This document shows positions 1 through 8,606 of a stretch of DNA of 30,495 bases, piece after piece; within the stretch, counting starts at the first letter, position 1; each line of letters starts with the position of its first letter. Source of the stretch: Candidatus Multiplicimicrobium inquinatum (GTDB lineage: Bacteria; Omnitrophota; Omnitrophia; Omnitrophales; Aquincolibacteriaceae); NCBI GenBank assembly GCA_002344825.1, contig DDUN01000060.1, forward strand, positions 1 through 30,495, in the 5' to 3' direction. The notes under the pieces are model-generated. The model ran no database searches, was not told the DNA's origin, and worked only from the letters and a program-made list of their open reading frames with translations. Made by a program: the position numbers and the translations under genes.

Positions 1-936
1 TAAACGAGCGCGGAAATAATCAATTGTCAGCTTAAGCCCGTCTTCCAAATTAACCTGAGGCGACCAACCTAACTTCAGCTGGGCGGTTGTAATGTCGGGC
101 TGGCGAACCCGGGGATCATCTTCCGGCAAAGGCTGATAAACAATTTGACTGCCGGATGCGGCAACCTGAATGACTTTTTCAGCCAACTGCAACATCGTCA
201 GCTCATTGGGGTTTCCGATGTTAACCGGCTCATGCAAATCAGAAAGCAAAAGCTTTGCAATGCCCTTCGTTAAATCAGAAACATAACAAAGACTGCGGGT
301 TTGACTGCCGTCGCCAAAAACCGTAACCGGCTCCCCCTTGAGTGCCTGAGTGAAAAAAGCAGGAATGGCACGGCCATCCTGAAGACGCATCCGCGGCCCA
401 TAAGTATTGAAAATGCGGACAATTTTTGTATTCATCTTGTGCGCCCGGTGATAAGCCATGGTTAAGGCCTCTCCAAACCGCTTGGCTTCGTCATAAACGC
501 CGCGGGGACCGATCGGATTAACATTCCCCCAATAGGTTTCTTTCTGGGGGTGCTCCAGCGGATCGCCATAAACCTCAGATGTCGATGCAAGCAAAAAAAC
601 AGCATTCTTTTCTTTCGCCAAACCAAGAGCATTATGAGTGCCATAAGAGCCGATTTTGAGCGTTTTAATGGGCATTTTAAGGTAATCGAGCGGGCTTGCA
701 GGCGAAGCAAAATGCAGGACAAAATCAATAGGATCGGGAAAGTGAATGGGCTCAACAATATCATGCTCAACTAAACGAAAATGAGAATCGTGCTTGAGAT
801 GGGCAATGTTTTGGCGGTCACCGGTCAGAAAGTTATCAAGCGCCACGACATCATAATCTTGCGACAAAAAGAGGTCGCATAAATGCGATCCTAAAAAGCC
901 GCTTCCGCCGGTAATTAAAATCCGCTTCCGCGCCAT
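1..936 (-). CDS. uxs: UDP-glucuronate decarboxylase (UDP-xylose synthase), 3' end cut by window edge
   Basis: NAD-dependent SDR-family enzyme that should oxidise and decarboxylate UDP-glucuronate to UDP-xylose in the cytoplasm, using the product of the ugd gene upstream. The frame is open for 312 codons from the ATG at 936 to the window edge, so the last few residues and the stop are missing. Seen: the Rossmann motif GGSGFLG (residues 10-16), the catalytic STSE stretch (118-121), and the YxxxK pair Tyr148/Lys152 in VYDEAKR, which is typical of UXS. The FASPASPLDY segment (76-85) also matches that family. It follows the WbpA-type dehydrogenase by 4 bp, so it is the last visible gene of the leftward envelope series. 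No clear Shine-Dalgarno precedes it, so translation is probably coupled. A related epimerase acting on another UDP-sugar is less likely. Confidence 0.88.
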   Translation of the reverse strand, partial: MARKRILITGGSGFLGSHLCDLFLSQDYDVVALDNFLTGDRQNIAHLKHDSHFRLVEHDIVEPIHFPDPIDFVLHFASPASPLDYLKMPIKTLKIGSYGTHNALGLAKEKNAVFLLASTSEVYGDPLEHPQKETYWGNVNPIGPRGVYDEAKRFGEALTMAYHRAHKMNTKIVRIFNTYGPRMRLQDGRAIPAFFTQALKGEPVTVFGDGSQTRSLCYVSDLTKGIAKLLLSDLHEPVNIGNPNELTMLQLAEKVIQVAASGSQIVYQPLPEDDPRVRQPDITTAQLKLGWSPQVNLEDGLKLTIDYFRARL

Positions 937-940
937 AAGG

Positions 941-2251
941 CTAAAGTCTCACAATCTTCTTTGAATTAAAATTTTTAAGCACGTTGCGCGTGTCAAAAAT
1001 GAGCCGCGCTTGTTTTACCACCGAAGCGTAATCGAAAAGCTCATGATCGGTTGCGATTAAAACTAAATCAGCGGCGCGAATTTGCACGGACTTAAAAGCA
1101 ATGGATTTATATTTTTTAGCGCCGATTGTCAGGCTGGGCACATGGGGATCTGAATAGCTTACAACGGCACCTAAATGCTCGAGCTGTTCGATAATTTCAA
1201 GCGCCGGTGATTCGCGGACATCTTCAATATTCTTCTTGTAAGCGACCCCCAAGATTAAAATTTTAGCGCCATGAAGGGCTTTCTTCGCGTACTTGCTTAA
1301 TGCCTGTCCTGCCTGCTGAACCACAAACGCAGGCATTGCTTTATTCATGGCCCCCGCCAACTCAATAAACTTAAGTTCGGTTCCATGGTAGCGAGCCTTC
1401 CAGGACAAATAAAGCGGGTCAACACCGATACAGTGCCCGCCAATGCCGGGACCGGGATAAAAGGCCATAAATCCAAATGGCTTTGTTTTGGCAGCATCGA
1501 TCGCTTCCCAAATATCAACATTAAGAGATTTTGCCGCCATCGCAAGTTCATTCATCAAACCGATATTCACGATACGAAAAGTATTTTCAAGCAGCTTTGC
1601 CATTTCCGCGGTTCGTGAACTTGAAACCGGAATCACGGTTTGCATGACATGCGAATAAAGCAGACTTGCCAGCTTAGTACATTGCGGCGTAATTCCCCCG
1701 ACGACCTTAGGAATATTCTGAGGTTTATACTTTGCGTTACCCGGATCAATCCGCTCAGGAGAGAAACAAAGAAAAAAGTCTTTGCCCGCTTTACGTCCCC
1801 CTTTTTCAAAAATGGGCAGCAAAACTTCATCCGTTGTGCCGGGATAAGTTGTACTTTCCAGAATAATTAACTGACCTGGCTTACTGTTTTTTTGAATCGC
1901 TTCGGCGGCACTGATTACAAAAGACAAGTCAGGATTTTTAAGACGATTCAGCGGCGTCGGAACACAAATAATCACCGCCTCAGATTGACGAATGCAAGCC
2001 GGGCTCGACACGGGATTAAACAGTTTGGACCCGACCGCGGCTTTAACTTCCTTGGAGGCAATATCACTGATATAGGACTGACCGCGGTTCAGAGCATCAA
2101 TTTTTTTAACGTCTAAATCGAGACCGAAAACTCGAAGTCCCTGTTGGGCGAACAATAATGCCAAAGGCAACCCGACATATCCCATGCCGATAACCGTTAC
2201 GGTTGCTTTTTGTTGATCGATCTTTTGATAGAGCTTTTTGTAATAATCCAT
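941..2251 (-). CDS. wbpA: UDP-N-acetyl-D-glucosamine 6-dehydrogenase (WbpA-type nucleotide-sugar dehydrogenase)
   Basis: UDP-sugar 6-dehydrogenase of 436 aa that should oxidise a UDP-HexNAc to the uronic acid with two NAD+, for surface polysaccharide. Seen: NAD-binding GMGYVGLPL (22-30), the GQSYISDI stretch (57-64) characteristic of the WbpA/TviB branch, the catalytic Lys219/Asn223 region (AEMAKLLEN), and the nucleophile Cys274 in GIGGHCIGVDP. The C-terminal UDP-binding domain includes LGVAYKKNIEDVRESP. This branch differs from the ugd product further upstream (GGSCFPKD), so the locus has two distinct dehydrogenases. It starts at ATG 2251, 4 bp after rfbD. Substrate is inferred from the branch; UDP-ManNAc or UDP-GalNAc derivatives are possible. 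Confidence 0.85.
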   Translation of the reverse strand: MDYYKKLYQKIDQQKATVTVIGMGYVGLPLALLFAQQGLRVFGLDLDVKKIDALNRGQSYISDIASKEVKAAVGSKLFNPVSSPACIRQSEAVIICVPTPLNRLKNPDLSFVISAAEAIQKNSKPGQLIILESTTYPGTTDEVLLPIFEKGGRKAGKDFFLCFSPERIDPGNAKYKPQNIPKVVGGITPQCTKLASLLYSHVMQTVIPVSSSRTAEMAKLLENTFRIVNIGLMNELAMAAKSLNVDIWEAIDAAKTKPFGFMAFYPGPGIGGHCIGVDPLYLSWKARYHGTELKFIELAGAMNKAMPAFVVQQAGQALSKYAKKALHGAKILILGVAYKKNIEDVRESPALEIIEQLEHLGAVVSYSDPHVPSLTIGAKKYKSIAFKSVQIRAADLVLIATDHELFDYASVVKQARLIFDTRNVLKNFNSKKIVRL

Positions 2252-2255
2252 AAAT

Positions 2256-3191
2256 TTATTTTGAATTTGTGTATTCTTCTTTTAAAAAATCAGTTAATGC
2301 GTCTTGCCATGGGCGCATTTGCAACCCCAAACATAGTTTAGCTTTATCTAAATTTAAAACAGAATTTGCCGGACGCTTCGCGGCGCGATTGAGCTCTTGA
2401 GATGAAATCTCATGCGTTTTCACCTGCGAATATCCGCAGCGATCAAGTAAAAATCGCGCGTAGCCTAACCAATTTACTTCTCCGCTGTTTCCAATGTGAA
2501 ATGTCTGCTTATTATACTGATCGAGCAGGTTTTTGCGAGAAATCAGTAACTCCGTCAAACTTACGGCAACATCCCGCGTCCAGGTTGGCCGGCCTCGTTG
2601 ATCCCCCACAACCGACAGTTCATTTTTTTGAGCTGCTTGTTTGAGAATGGCTCCCGGAAAATGCTGCCCATTTTTACCATAAAGCCAGGTAACCCGAAAA
2701 ACTATAAATTGATTTGATTTTTTTTGAAGCGCCTCTTCCGCCCAAGCTTTGGTCTGACCATAATAGTTAATCGGCTGGATAGGATCATCCTCAACATATT
2801 CCCCTTCTTTATCTCCCGAAAAAACATAATCCGTGCTGAAAAAAATTAGAAAAGCCTGAATTTCATTACAAATTTCAATTAGATTCTCAACCACTTCCGT
2901 ATTTTGCTTTTTCGCACTGCCTTTCCAAGCTTCATCTTCACAAGCATCCACTTTTGTAAATGCCGCGGCATGAATCACGATGTCCGGTTTGATTTCGATA
3001 AATTTTTGGCGGAGAGAATCCTTATCGGTTAAATCAAGATTCAGAGGAATGTCCGAGCCGGCTGAGGAAGTGTGAGAATGACGGCTGAGCCCAAAAACTT
3101 TGAAATGAGGGGTCAGAGCTTTGACTAAATCGGTGCCCAGCATGCCGGCTGAACCCGTAACGAGAATTGTCTTAATAGGAGATGGGATCAA
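2256..3191 (-). CDS. rfbD: dTDP-4-dehydrorhamnose reductase
   Basis: Last enzyme of dTDP-L-rhamnose synthesis, reducing dTDP-4-dehydro-L-rhamnose with NAD(P)H. The 311-aa protein has the RmlD layout: GSAGMLG (13-19), HAAAFTKVDACE (74-85), FFSTDYVFSG (117-126), and the catalytic Tyr144/Lys148 in YYGQTK. The only plausible initiation codon is TTG at 3191. A stop lies three codons upstream and no ATG occurs before the nucleotide-binding loop, so a TTG start is inferred. No Shine-Dalgarno is visible, and the gene begins 6 bp after rfbB, consistent with coupled translation. The 3,5-epimerase gene rfbC is not in this window, although rfbA, rfbB and rfbD are contiguous. Confidence 0.87.
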   Translation of the reverse strand: MIPSPIKTILVTGSAGMLGTDLVKALTPHFKVFGLSRHSHTSSAGSDIPLNLDLTDKDSLRQKFIEIKPDIVIHAAAFTKVDACEDEAWKGSAKKQNTEVVENLIEICNEIQAFLIFFSTDYVFSGDKEGEYVEDDPIQPINYYGQTKAWAEEALQKKSNQFIVFRVTWLYGKNGQHFPGAILKQAAQKNELSVVGDQRGRPTWTRDVAVSLTELLISRKNLLDQYNKQTFHIGNSGEVNWLGYARFLLDRCGYSQVKTHEISSQELNRAAKRPANSVLNLDKAKLCLGLQMRPWQDALTDFLKEEYTNSK

Positions 3192-3197
3192 ATCTAA

Positions 3198-4169
3198 TTA
3201 TTTATTCGTATACTTATTCTGCTTGAGTGGCTTCCACCAATCTTCGCGAGACTGATACCACTCAATGGTATGCTTAAGACCGTCCTGAACATTGTAACGC
3301 GGTGAAAAACCCAAAGCTTTGACCTTTGAAAAATCAAGCGCGTAACGAAGATCATGGCCGGGACGATCCGCGACGTATTCGATTCGGCTTTCGTCGAACC
3401 CCATATTTTTAAGGATTGCGTGCGTAAGTTCCAAATTGCTAAGCTCATTATCCGAACCAATGTTATAGACTTCGCCCAAATTGCCCTTCTCGAAAACCAA
3501 ATGCAGCGCGCGGACAGCGTCGTCAACATGAATCCAATCGCGTCGGTTCACACCGGTTCCGTACAGCGGCACTTTCTTACCGGCCAGAAGGTTTGTGACA
3601 AACAAAGGAATCACTTTCTCGGGATATTGATACGGGCCATAATTGTTTGTGCAGCGCGTAATGATGGCGGAATACCCGTAAGTTTCGCGGTACGCCCGAA
3701 TCAACAAATCAGCGGAAGCTTTGGAGGCGGAATAAGGGCTATTCGGTTCAATCGGGCTGGCTTCCGTGAATTTTCCCTGAGCAATGGACCCATAAACCTC
3801 ATCGGTCGACATATGTAAAAACCGTTTCACGGAATATTTTTTCGCGGCGCGCATCAAAGTTTCCACGCCCAAAATATTGGTTCGTAAAAAATCGTCGGCA
3901 TCATCAATGGATCGATCCACGTGCGTCTCCGCGGCGAGGTTAATCACGCCGTCAACACGGCTCATCACTTTATCCATGGCAGAAACATCACAAATATCCG
4001 CCTGAACAAATTCAAACCGGGAATTGCCGCGGAATTCTTCAATGTTGGCAGGGTTACCGGAATAGCTCAACCGATCAATACAAACAATCGAGTAATCTGT
4101 TTCACGGATCAAATGGCGTATTAAATTCGAGCCAATAAATCCACAGCCGCCCGTGATCGCAATTTTCAT
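3198..4169 (-). CDS. rfbB: dTDP-glucose 4,6-dehydratase
   Basis: Converts dTDP-D-glucose to dTDP-4-keto-6-deoxy-D-glucose, the second step of the dTDP-rhamnose pathway. The 323-aa SDR protein shows GGCGFIGSN (7-15), LAAETHVDRSI (78-88), the catalytic acid/base cluster STDEVYG (121-127) with Asp123 and Glu124, and Tyr146/Lys150 in PYSASKAS. These together identify RmlB rather than a general epimerase. The ATG at 4169 overlaps the stop of rfbA in an ATGA junction, so the two are translationally coupled. Length is close to the family norm, and nothing is missing. Confidence 0.93.
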   Translation of the reverse strand: MKIAITGGCGFIGSNLIRHLIRETDYSIVCIDRLSYSGNPANIEEFRGNSRFEFVQADICDVSAMDKVMSRVDGVINLAAETHVDRSIDDADDFLRTNILGVETLMRAAKKYSVKRFLHMSTDEVYGSIAQGKFTEASPIEPNSPYSASKASADLLIRAYRETYGYSAIITRCTNNYGPYQYPEKVIPLFVTNLLAGKKVPLYGTGVNRRDWIHVDDAVRALHLVFEKGNLGEVYNIGSDNELSNLELTHAILKNMGFDESRIEYVADRPGHDLRYALDFSKVKALGFSPRYNVQDGLKHTIEWYQSREDWWKPLKQNKYTNK

Positions 4170-4897
4170 TTTTTTCTCCGTGTTTCTTGCGCGCGTATCA
4201 GCTTGGCAGAGTGGGTTAACGATTCAAAAGTACCGGCGTCACTCCAAAAGCCCTGTAGCATGTCATACTCAAGCAACCCCTTCTTCAAATACCAATTATT
4301 CACGTCCGTAATCTCAAACTCGCCTCTTCGTGATGGTTTTAAATCAGAAATAATTTCAAAAACCTGTTCATCGTACATATAGATACCGGTTATCGCATAA
4401 TGGCTCTTGGGCTTCTTGGGTTTCTCTTCGATAGAAACAATACGATTACCTTTCAGTTCGGCCACACCGAAACGCTCAGGATCCGGAACTTTTTTCAGCA
4501 GAACGCGGGCACCGGCTTTTTGTTTTTCAAACTTCTGTACAGCTCCCCGAATACTCGAACCGATAATATTGTCACCGAGCATCACAACCATTTTTTGACC
4601 ATTGGCAAAATGTCTGGCAAGGCGCAAAGCATCCGCAATTCCGCCCTCACCCTCCTGATAAGCAAACGAAACATGATCAAGCCCCATACTGCGGCCATTT
4701 CCAATCAATTTTAAAAAATCTCCGGCCGAGTTACCGCCCGTCACAATCATCAGCTCTTTTACTCCCGCTTCAACTAACGTCTCAATCGGATAATAAATCA
4801 TCGGCTTGTGGTAAACCGGTAGCAAATGTTTATTCGTCACCTTGGTCAACGGAAGCAATCTCGAGCCTAATCCTCCCGCAAGAATCACGCCTCTCAT
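4166..4897 (-). CDS. rfbA: glucose-1-phosphate thymidylyltransferase (short form)
   Basis: Nucleotidyltransferase making dTDP-glucose from dTTP and glucose-1-phosphate. The signature loop GGLGSRLLPLTK starts at residue 8, followed by NKHLLPVYHKPMIYYP and GDNII (metal-binding Asp). GFWSDAGTFESL near the C-terminus is also typical. At 243 aa it is shorter than the roughly 290-aa enterobacterial RmlA, lacking the extra C-terminal helices, as in some other bacterial and archaeal homologues. Start ATG 4897 has a good Shine-Dalgarno (AAGGAG) and overlaps the ugd stop by 4 bp. A 4-bp overlap with rfbB follows. Confidence 0.9.
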   Translation of the reverse strand: MRGVILAGGLGSRLLPLTKVTNKHLLPVYHKPMIYYPIETLVEAGVKELMIVTGGNSAGDFLKLIGNGRSMGLDHVSFAYQEGEGGIADALRLARHFANGQKMVVMLGDNIIGSSIRGAVQKFEKQKAGARVLLKKVPDPERFGVAELKGNRIVSIEEKPKKPKSHYAITGIYMYDEQVFEIISDLKPSRRGEFEITDVNNWYLKKGLLEYDMLQGFWSDAGTFESLTHSAKLIRAQETRRKK

Positions 4898-6213
4898 TTT
4901 TTGGCTCCTTTACAATGAACTTCCGGGCGGCCCATACTGAGATAAGTCCACCCGCGCGCCTTCATTTCCTCATAAGCATACATATTACGTCCATCAATCA
5001 AAATAGGCTTTTTCAATGTACGTTTCAACTTATCAAAATCTAAATTTAGAAACTCGCTCCATTCGGTCAGAATTAAAATCGCATCCGCACCTTTAGCCGC
5101 AAGGTAGGGGTTTGCGGCATATTTCATCTTTTTAAAGAAAGGCTTCGCCTTGTCCATGGCTTCAGGATCATACGCGGTAATAACAGCGCCTGCTTCCTGC
5201 AAACGAGGAATAATTCGTAATGAGGGGGCTTCACGCATATCATCGGTATCAGGCTTAAACGCGAGCCCTAAAACTGCCAAACGTTTCCCTTTGAGCGCGC
5301 CCAAGGCAACACGCACCTTATCCACAAAATATTTTGAAAGCGAGTCATTCACGGTTAAGCACTGCTTTAACATCTCAAATTGCACTCCGTTTTTTTGTGC
5401 AATCCGGTAAAACGCGCTTAAATCTTTCGGGAAACAAGATCCGCCAAATCCAATCCCCGCGCGGAGAAAATGAGGGCTAATGCGGGAATCCATCCCCATC
5501 CCCTTAGCAACCTGCTCGACATCTGCGCCTACGGCATCACAAACCTGAGCCAACTGATTCGCGAACGTGATCTTAAGCGCTAAAAAAGAATTCGACGCGT
5601 GTTTGATCAATTCCGCGCTGCGAATATCCGTGGTGTAAACCGAAGATTTCAGAGGCGCATAGATTTTTTTTAAAATAGATTCAGCCCGCGACGATTGAAC
5701 ACCGATCACAATACGATCGGGATTGAGTAAATCCTGGATTGCACTGCCCTCACGCAAAAATTCCGGATTAGAAGCAACATCAAATGGAATCCCTTTACGG
5801 ATATTCTTTTGAATAACTGTTTTAATCCACTCGCCCGTTTCAACCGGAACCGTGCTTTTCTCAACAATAAGACGATAATCCCGCATATGCGTAGCAATTT
5901 CCTTGGCGACATTACCGACATAAGTTAAATCAGCTTCGCCATTTGGCTTCGGAGGTGTATGAACGCAGATAAAAAGAACATCGCACTTTGCCACCGCGTC
6001 CGCAGTGCTGGCACTAAAACTAAGACGCCCCGCTTTGACGTTTGTTTTGATCATTTCGGATAGTCCGGGCTCATAAATCGGAACCTGCCCCTTGTTCAAA
6101 GCGGCAATTTTCTTGGAATCATGATCCACACACACCACTGTGTGGCCCATGTGCGCGAAGCAACAGCCTGTTACAAGCCCAACATAGCCTGATCCAATCA
6201 TACCTATTTTCAT
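4894..6213 (-). CDS. ugd: UDP-glucose 6-dehydrogenase
   Basis: Oxidises UDP-glucose to UDP-glucuronate with two NAD+. The product is substrate for the decarboxylase encoded at the left edge. Seen in 439 aa: GSGYVGLVTG (7-16), VEKSTVPVETG (118-127), PEFLREG (150-156), Lys204 and Asn208 in LIKHASNSFLA, and the thiohemiacetal-forming Cys260 in GIGFGGSCFPKDL. The C-terminal domain carries GLAFKPDTDDMREAPS. All catalytic residues are present. It starts 28 bp after lptD and overlaps rfbA by 4 bp, linking LPS export and sugar-nucleotide supply in one series. Confidence 0.94.
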   Translation of the reverse strand: MKIGMIGSGYVGLVTGCCFAHMGHTVVCVDHDSKKIAALNKGQVPIYEPGLSEMIKTNVKAGRLSFSASTADAVAKCDVLFICVHTPPKPNGEADLTYVGNVAKEIATHMRDYRLIVEKSTVPVETGEWIKTVIQKNIRKGIPFDVASNPEFLREGSAIQDLLNPDRIVIGVQSSRAESILKKIYAPLKSSVYTTDIRSAELIKHASNSFLALKITFANQLAQVCDAVGADVEQVAKGMGMDSRISPHFLRAGIGFGGSCFPKDLSAFYRIAQKNGVQFEMLKQCLTVNDSLSKYFVDKVRVALGALKGKRLAVLGLAFKPDTDDMREAPSLRIIPRLQEAGAVITAYDPEAMDKAKPFFKKMKYAANPYLAAKGADAILILTEWSEFLNLDFDKLKRTLKKPILIDGRNMYAYEEMKARGWTYLSMGRPEVHCKGAKK

Positions 6214-6241
6214 AACATCCGATCTTATTTCTATTTAATAA

Positions 6242-8605
6242 TTAGTAAAGGTATGCCTGCGGAGAGTACCGAGAGCCATAGGAAGAAGAAAAGTATCCCT
6301 GCTGCTCATTTGAGCCGCCCACGGTTTGCCCGATCCGAGGATCAGAAATGGTGGCACGGTTTGCACCCGTGCTTAAATGAATGCCGGGCATGGATTGCAT
6401 ACGGAGATTAAAAAAGACTTCTTTATTGCTGTCATCAATCAACGAATCACGCATATTGAAACCAAAGTCGAGGAGTAAATCACACCCTAAATTTCGCGTC
6501 GCGGAAATTTGCCATTCTTCAAAATTGGCATGCGTTGCGTTCCAGCGGGCATAAGCGGCAACAAGCCAAATCGGATTGATCTTATAGTGCCCTTCAATGA
6601 CAAATTGATTTCCGTCAACCGGCCGCTCCGTCGTTGTCGACGTTGACAAAAATTCGGCGCCTTCACGCTGAATTTGCTTGCGGCTCGCGTACCGATGTCC
6701 AAACAAAAACCGCCAACGATCCCGCTGAAAAATAAGATCCTGACTAAATTTCCCGATTTGCCCATAACCCAAATCATGCTCAACGCGTGTCTCATAAAGT
6801 AGCCAATTATAGGGGCGCAGAGTTAATTCACTTCCCAATGCTGTAAACGTGCTATCACGACCGTCTAAAGGCTTAACATCGTAGCGGACAAATGTGTTCA
6901 TACTAACGATATCAACTCGCTTCATCACTCCGTCCACAACACGTTTTGTCTGGAGACGGTTATCTATACCCAGCTGAAGCTTCATTGTATTGCCATACTG
7001 GTCTAAAGAATCAAACGTATTCAATTTCCCCGGTTTGAGCGTGGTGCCGACAGCCTCCGCTTGAAAATTAGGCTCAAAAATATGCCGCAACTGATTAATC
7101 TCCATACCCCATTTATGCACGTTAGTCGTATGGGTCTTATAGTACTGCTGACGCAAATCAAACCCGGCGTTAATCACTCCGCGCAAATGCTCGCGGTCAC
7201 CTGTTTTGTCCTGGCTGTAGTAAGTCGTTCGAAGCCCCGTAAAAGGAGTCAGCTTTGCGAAATCCCACTTAATCGGATAATAGAACTGAGTCACCGCATC
7301 CGTACGCACAACCTCTTCTGTTCGGGAATCACGGCCAAAACGCTTGGTTAAATTATCAAAGTTAAACTGACTCTGGTTATAAAGCCCCTCGGTGAACACC
7401 TGCTGATTTTTAAAATCCGCGCGCACCTGCGGCAAACGCTCAATCGTCTTTTCATAGTCATTCATCTTCTTCTCATTGTGAACAAAGACACCGTACTTCT
7501 CCGTATTATGCGTCATTGTTACAAAGGAACTGGGCTGAGACTCAGTTCGATTTTCACGCTGAAAAAAGTCCTGAAGAAAATATTCATCCGCGACACGGTG
7601 ATACCGCAAAATAAGATGTGTTCCCGGAGAAAAGTCAGTGCGATGCCGCCACGTGATTCGGCCCCGGTCACGCTCTTCACGCACCGCGTAGGGATTTTCA
7701 TTGCCAAGAAGATCTCGATATCCAGGAGTGGGAGCCTCTTTATCTTGAGTCCAATAAAGTTTTAAATCACCTGTCGCCCATTTTCCATAGTTATACTCTT
7801 GGCGAAGCCCGGCACCAAAGCCCTTCTTTGAGCGCCAATCGCCATAAAGTTGCCCCCATAGATTTTTATTAATGTAATACCCCTTCATCACTCCTACATA
7901 GTAGCCAAAGCGGCTATTACGTCCGGCAGTAATGGCAAAAGGGATATGCGGCAAATTAAGCGGAATCACCATGAACGGGAGCCAAAAAACTTTTTTACCC
8001 ATAACGTAAAGCCAAATGTTGCGGATAACCATTTTATCGCCCGCGTAAATCGTGGCCTGTTTCGCGCGCAATTCATAATTGGGGTTTTCAGAGCTGCAAG
8101 TTGTTATGGAACAATTCTTAAGAGTGTGCAGGCCTTGTTTTTTTTGCTCGACCTCAACGCCGGTTCCACGCCAGGGCATACTAACAAAGCGTCCATCGGG
8201 AAAGTTACCATGGTGATTTTTGAAATCGTAATAAACTTCAGATCCCTTTAAAGTAGGTTCTTCCCCTTTAAAAATCACCACATGTCCGCGCGCCAATGCT
8301 TTATTCGTTTGAGTATCCAGCTCGGCATAGTCAGAGGTCAGCTTCACATCACCATGGGTTAAAACAACATTTCCCTTCGCGATTAAAAGATTGCGAGGTT
8401 TGTCATACTCCAAAGTATCCGCAACGGCTTCAACCTCATATGCTTTGGCATCAAAAATTGAATCAACGGGGTTACGATTGGGAATCGCCGCATCTTGATT
8501 TTCAGGTTTTGAAACTTCGGGATTGGACGGATTGTCCTGCGCAAAAGCAATGGGACTCGTCAAAAGCGTAACCGCAACCATAAAACACGAAATTATTTTT
8601 TTCAA
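6242..8605 (-). CDS. lptD: LPS-assembly protein LptD (OstA/Imp)
   Basis: Outer-membrane beta-barrel that inserts LPS into the outer leaflet, normally plugged by LptE. I place the start at TTG 8605, giving 787 aa: it follows the upstream stop by one base and begins a classic signal peptide (MKKIISCF, hydrophobic core, AFA cleavage near residue 22). A longer frame from ATG 8647 would overlap the previous gene by 41 bp and put 14 unhelpful residues before the signal. An OstA/LptA-like jellyroll occupies about residues 60-170, and the rest is a tyrosine- and arginine-rich barrel ending in AYLY. Only a Cys165-x4-Cys170 pair lies near the jellyroll, and the C-terminal CysCys pair of E. coli LptD is absent, so the known inter-domain disulfides cannot form in the same way. 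It sits directly after two GGDEF genes. Confidence 0.9.
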   Translation of the reverse strand: MKKIISCFMVAVTLLTSPIAFAQDNPSNPEVSKPENQDAAIPNRNPVDSIFDAKAYEVEAVADTLEYDKPRNLLIAKGNVVLTHGDVKLTSDYAELDTQTNKALARGHVVIFKGEEPTLKGSEVYYDFKNHHGNFPDGRFVSMPWRGTGVEVEQKKQGLHTLKNCSITTCSSENPNYELRAKQATIYAGDKMVIRNIWLYVMGKKVFWLPFMVIPLNLPHIPFAITAGRNSRFGYYVGVMKGYYINKNLWGQLYGDWRSKKGFGAGLRQEYNYGKWATGDLKLYWTQDKEAPTPGYRDLLGNENPYAVREERDRGRITWRHRTDFSPGTHLILRYHRVADEYFLQDFFQRENRTESQPSSFVTMTHNTEKYGVFVHNEKKMNDYEKTIERLPQVRADFKNQQVFTEGLYNQSQFNFDNLTKRFGRDSRTEEVVRTDAVTQFYYPIKWDFAKLTPFTGLRTTYYSQDKTGDREHLRGVINAGFDLRQQYYKTHTTNVHKWGMEINQLRHIFEPNFQAEAVGTTLKPGKLNTFDSLDQYGNTMKLQLGIDNRLQTKRVVDGVMKRVDIVSMNTFVRYDVKPLDGRDSTFTALGSELTLRPYNWLLYETRVEHDLGYGQIGKFSQDLIFQRDRWRFLFGHRYASRKQIQREGAEFLSTSTTTERPVDGNQFVIEGHYKINPIWLVAAYARWNATHANFEEWQISATRNLGCDLLLDFGFNMRDSLIDDSNKEVFFNLRMQSMPGIHLSTGANRATISDPRIGQTVGGSNEQQGYFSSSYGSRYSPQAYLY

Positions 8606-8606
8606 T

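Noticed and set aside
6352..6365. TGGCAC...TTGCA resembling a sigma-54 -24/-12 promoter
   Set aside because: The spacing between the GG and GC elements is 8 bp instead of 10, and it lies antisense within the lptD coding region.
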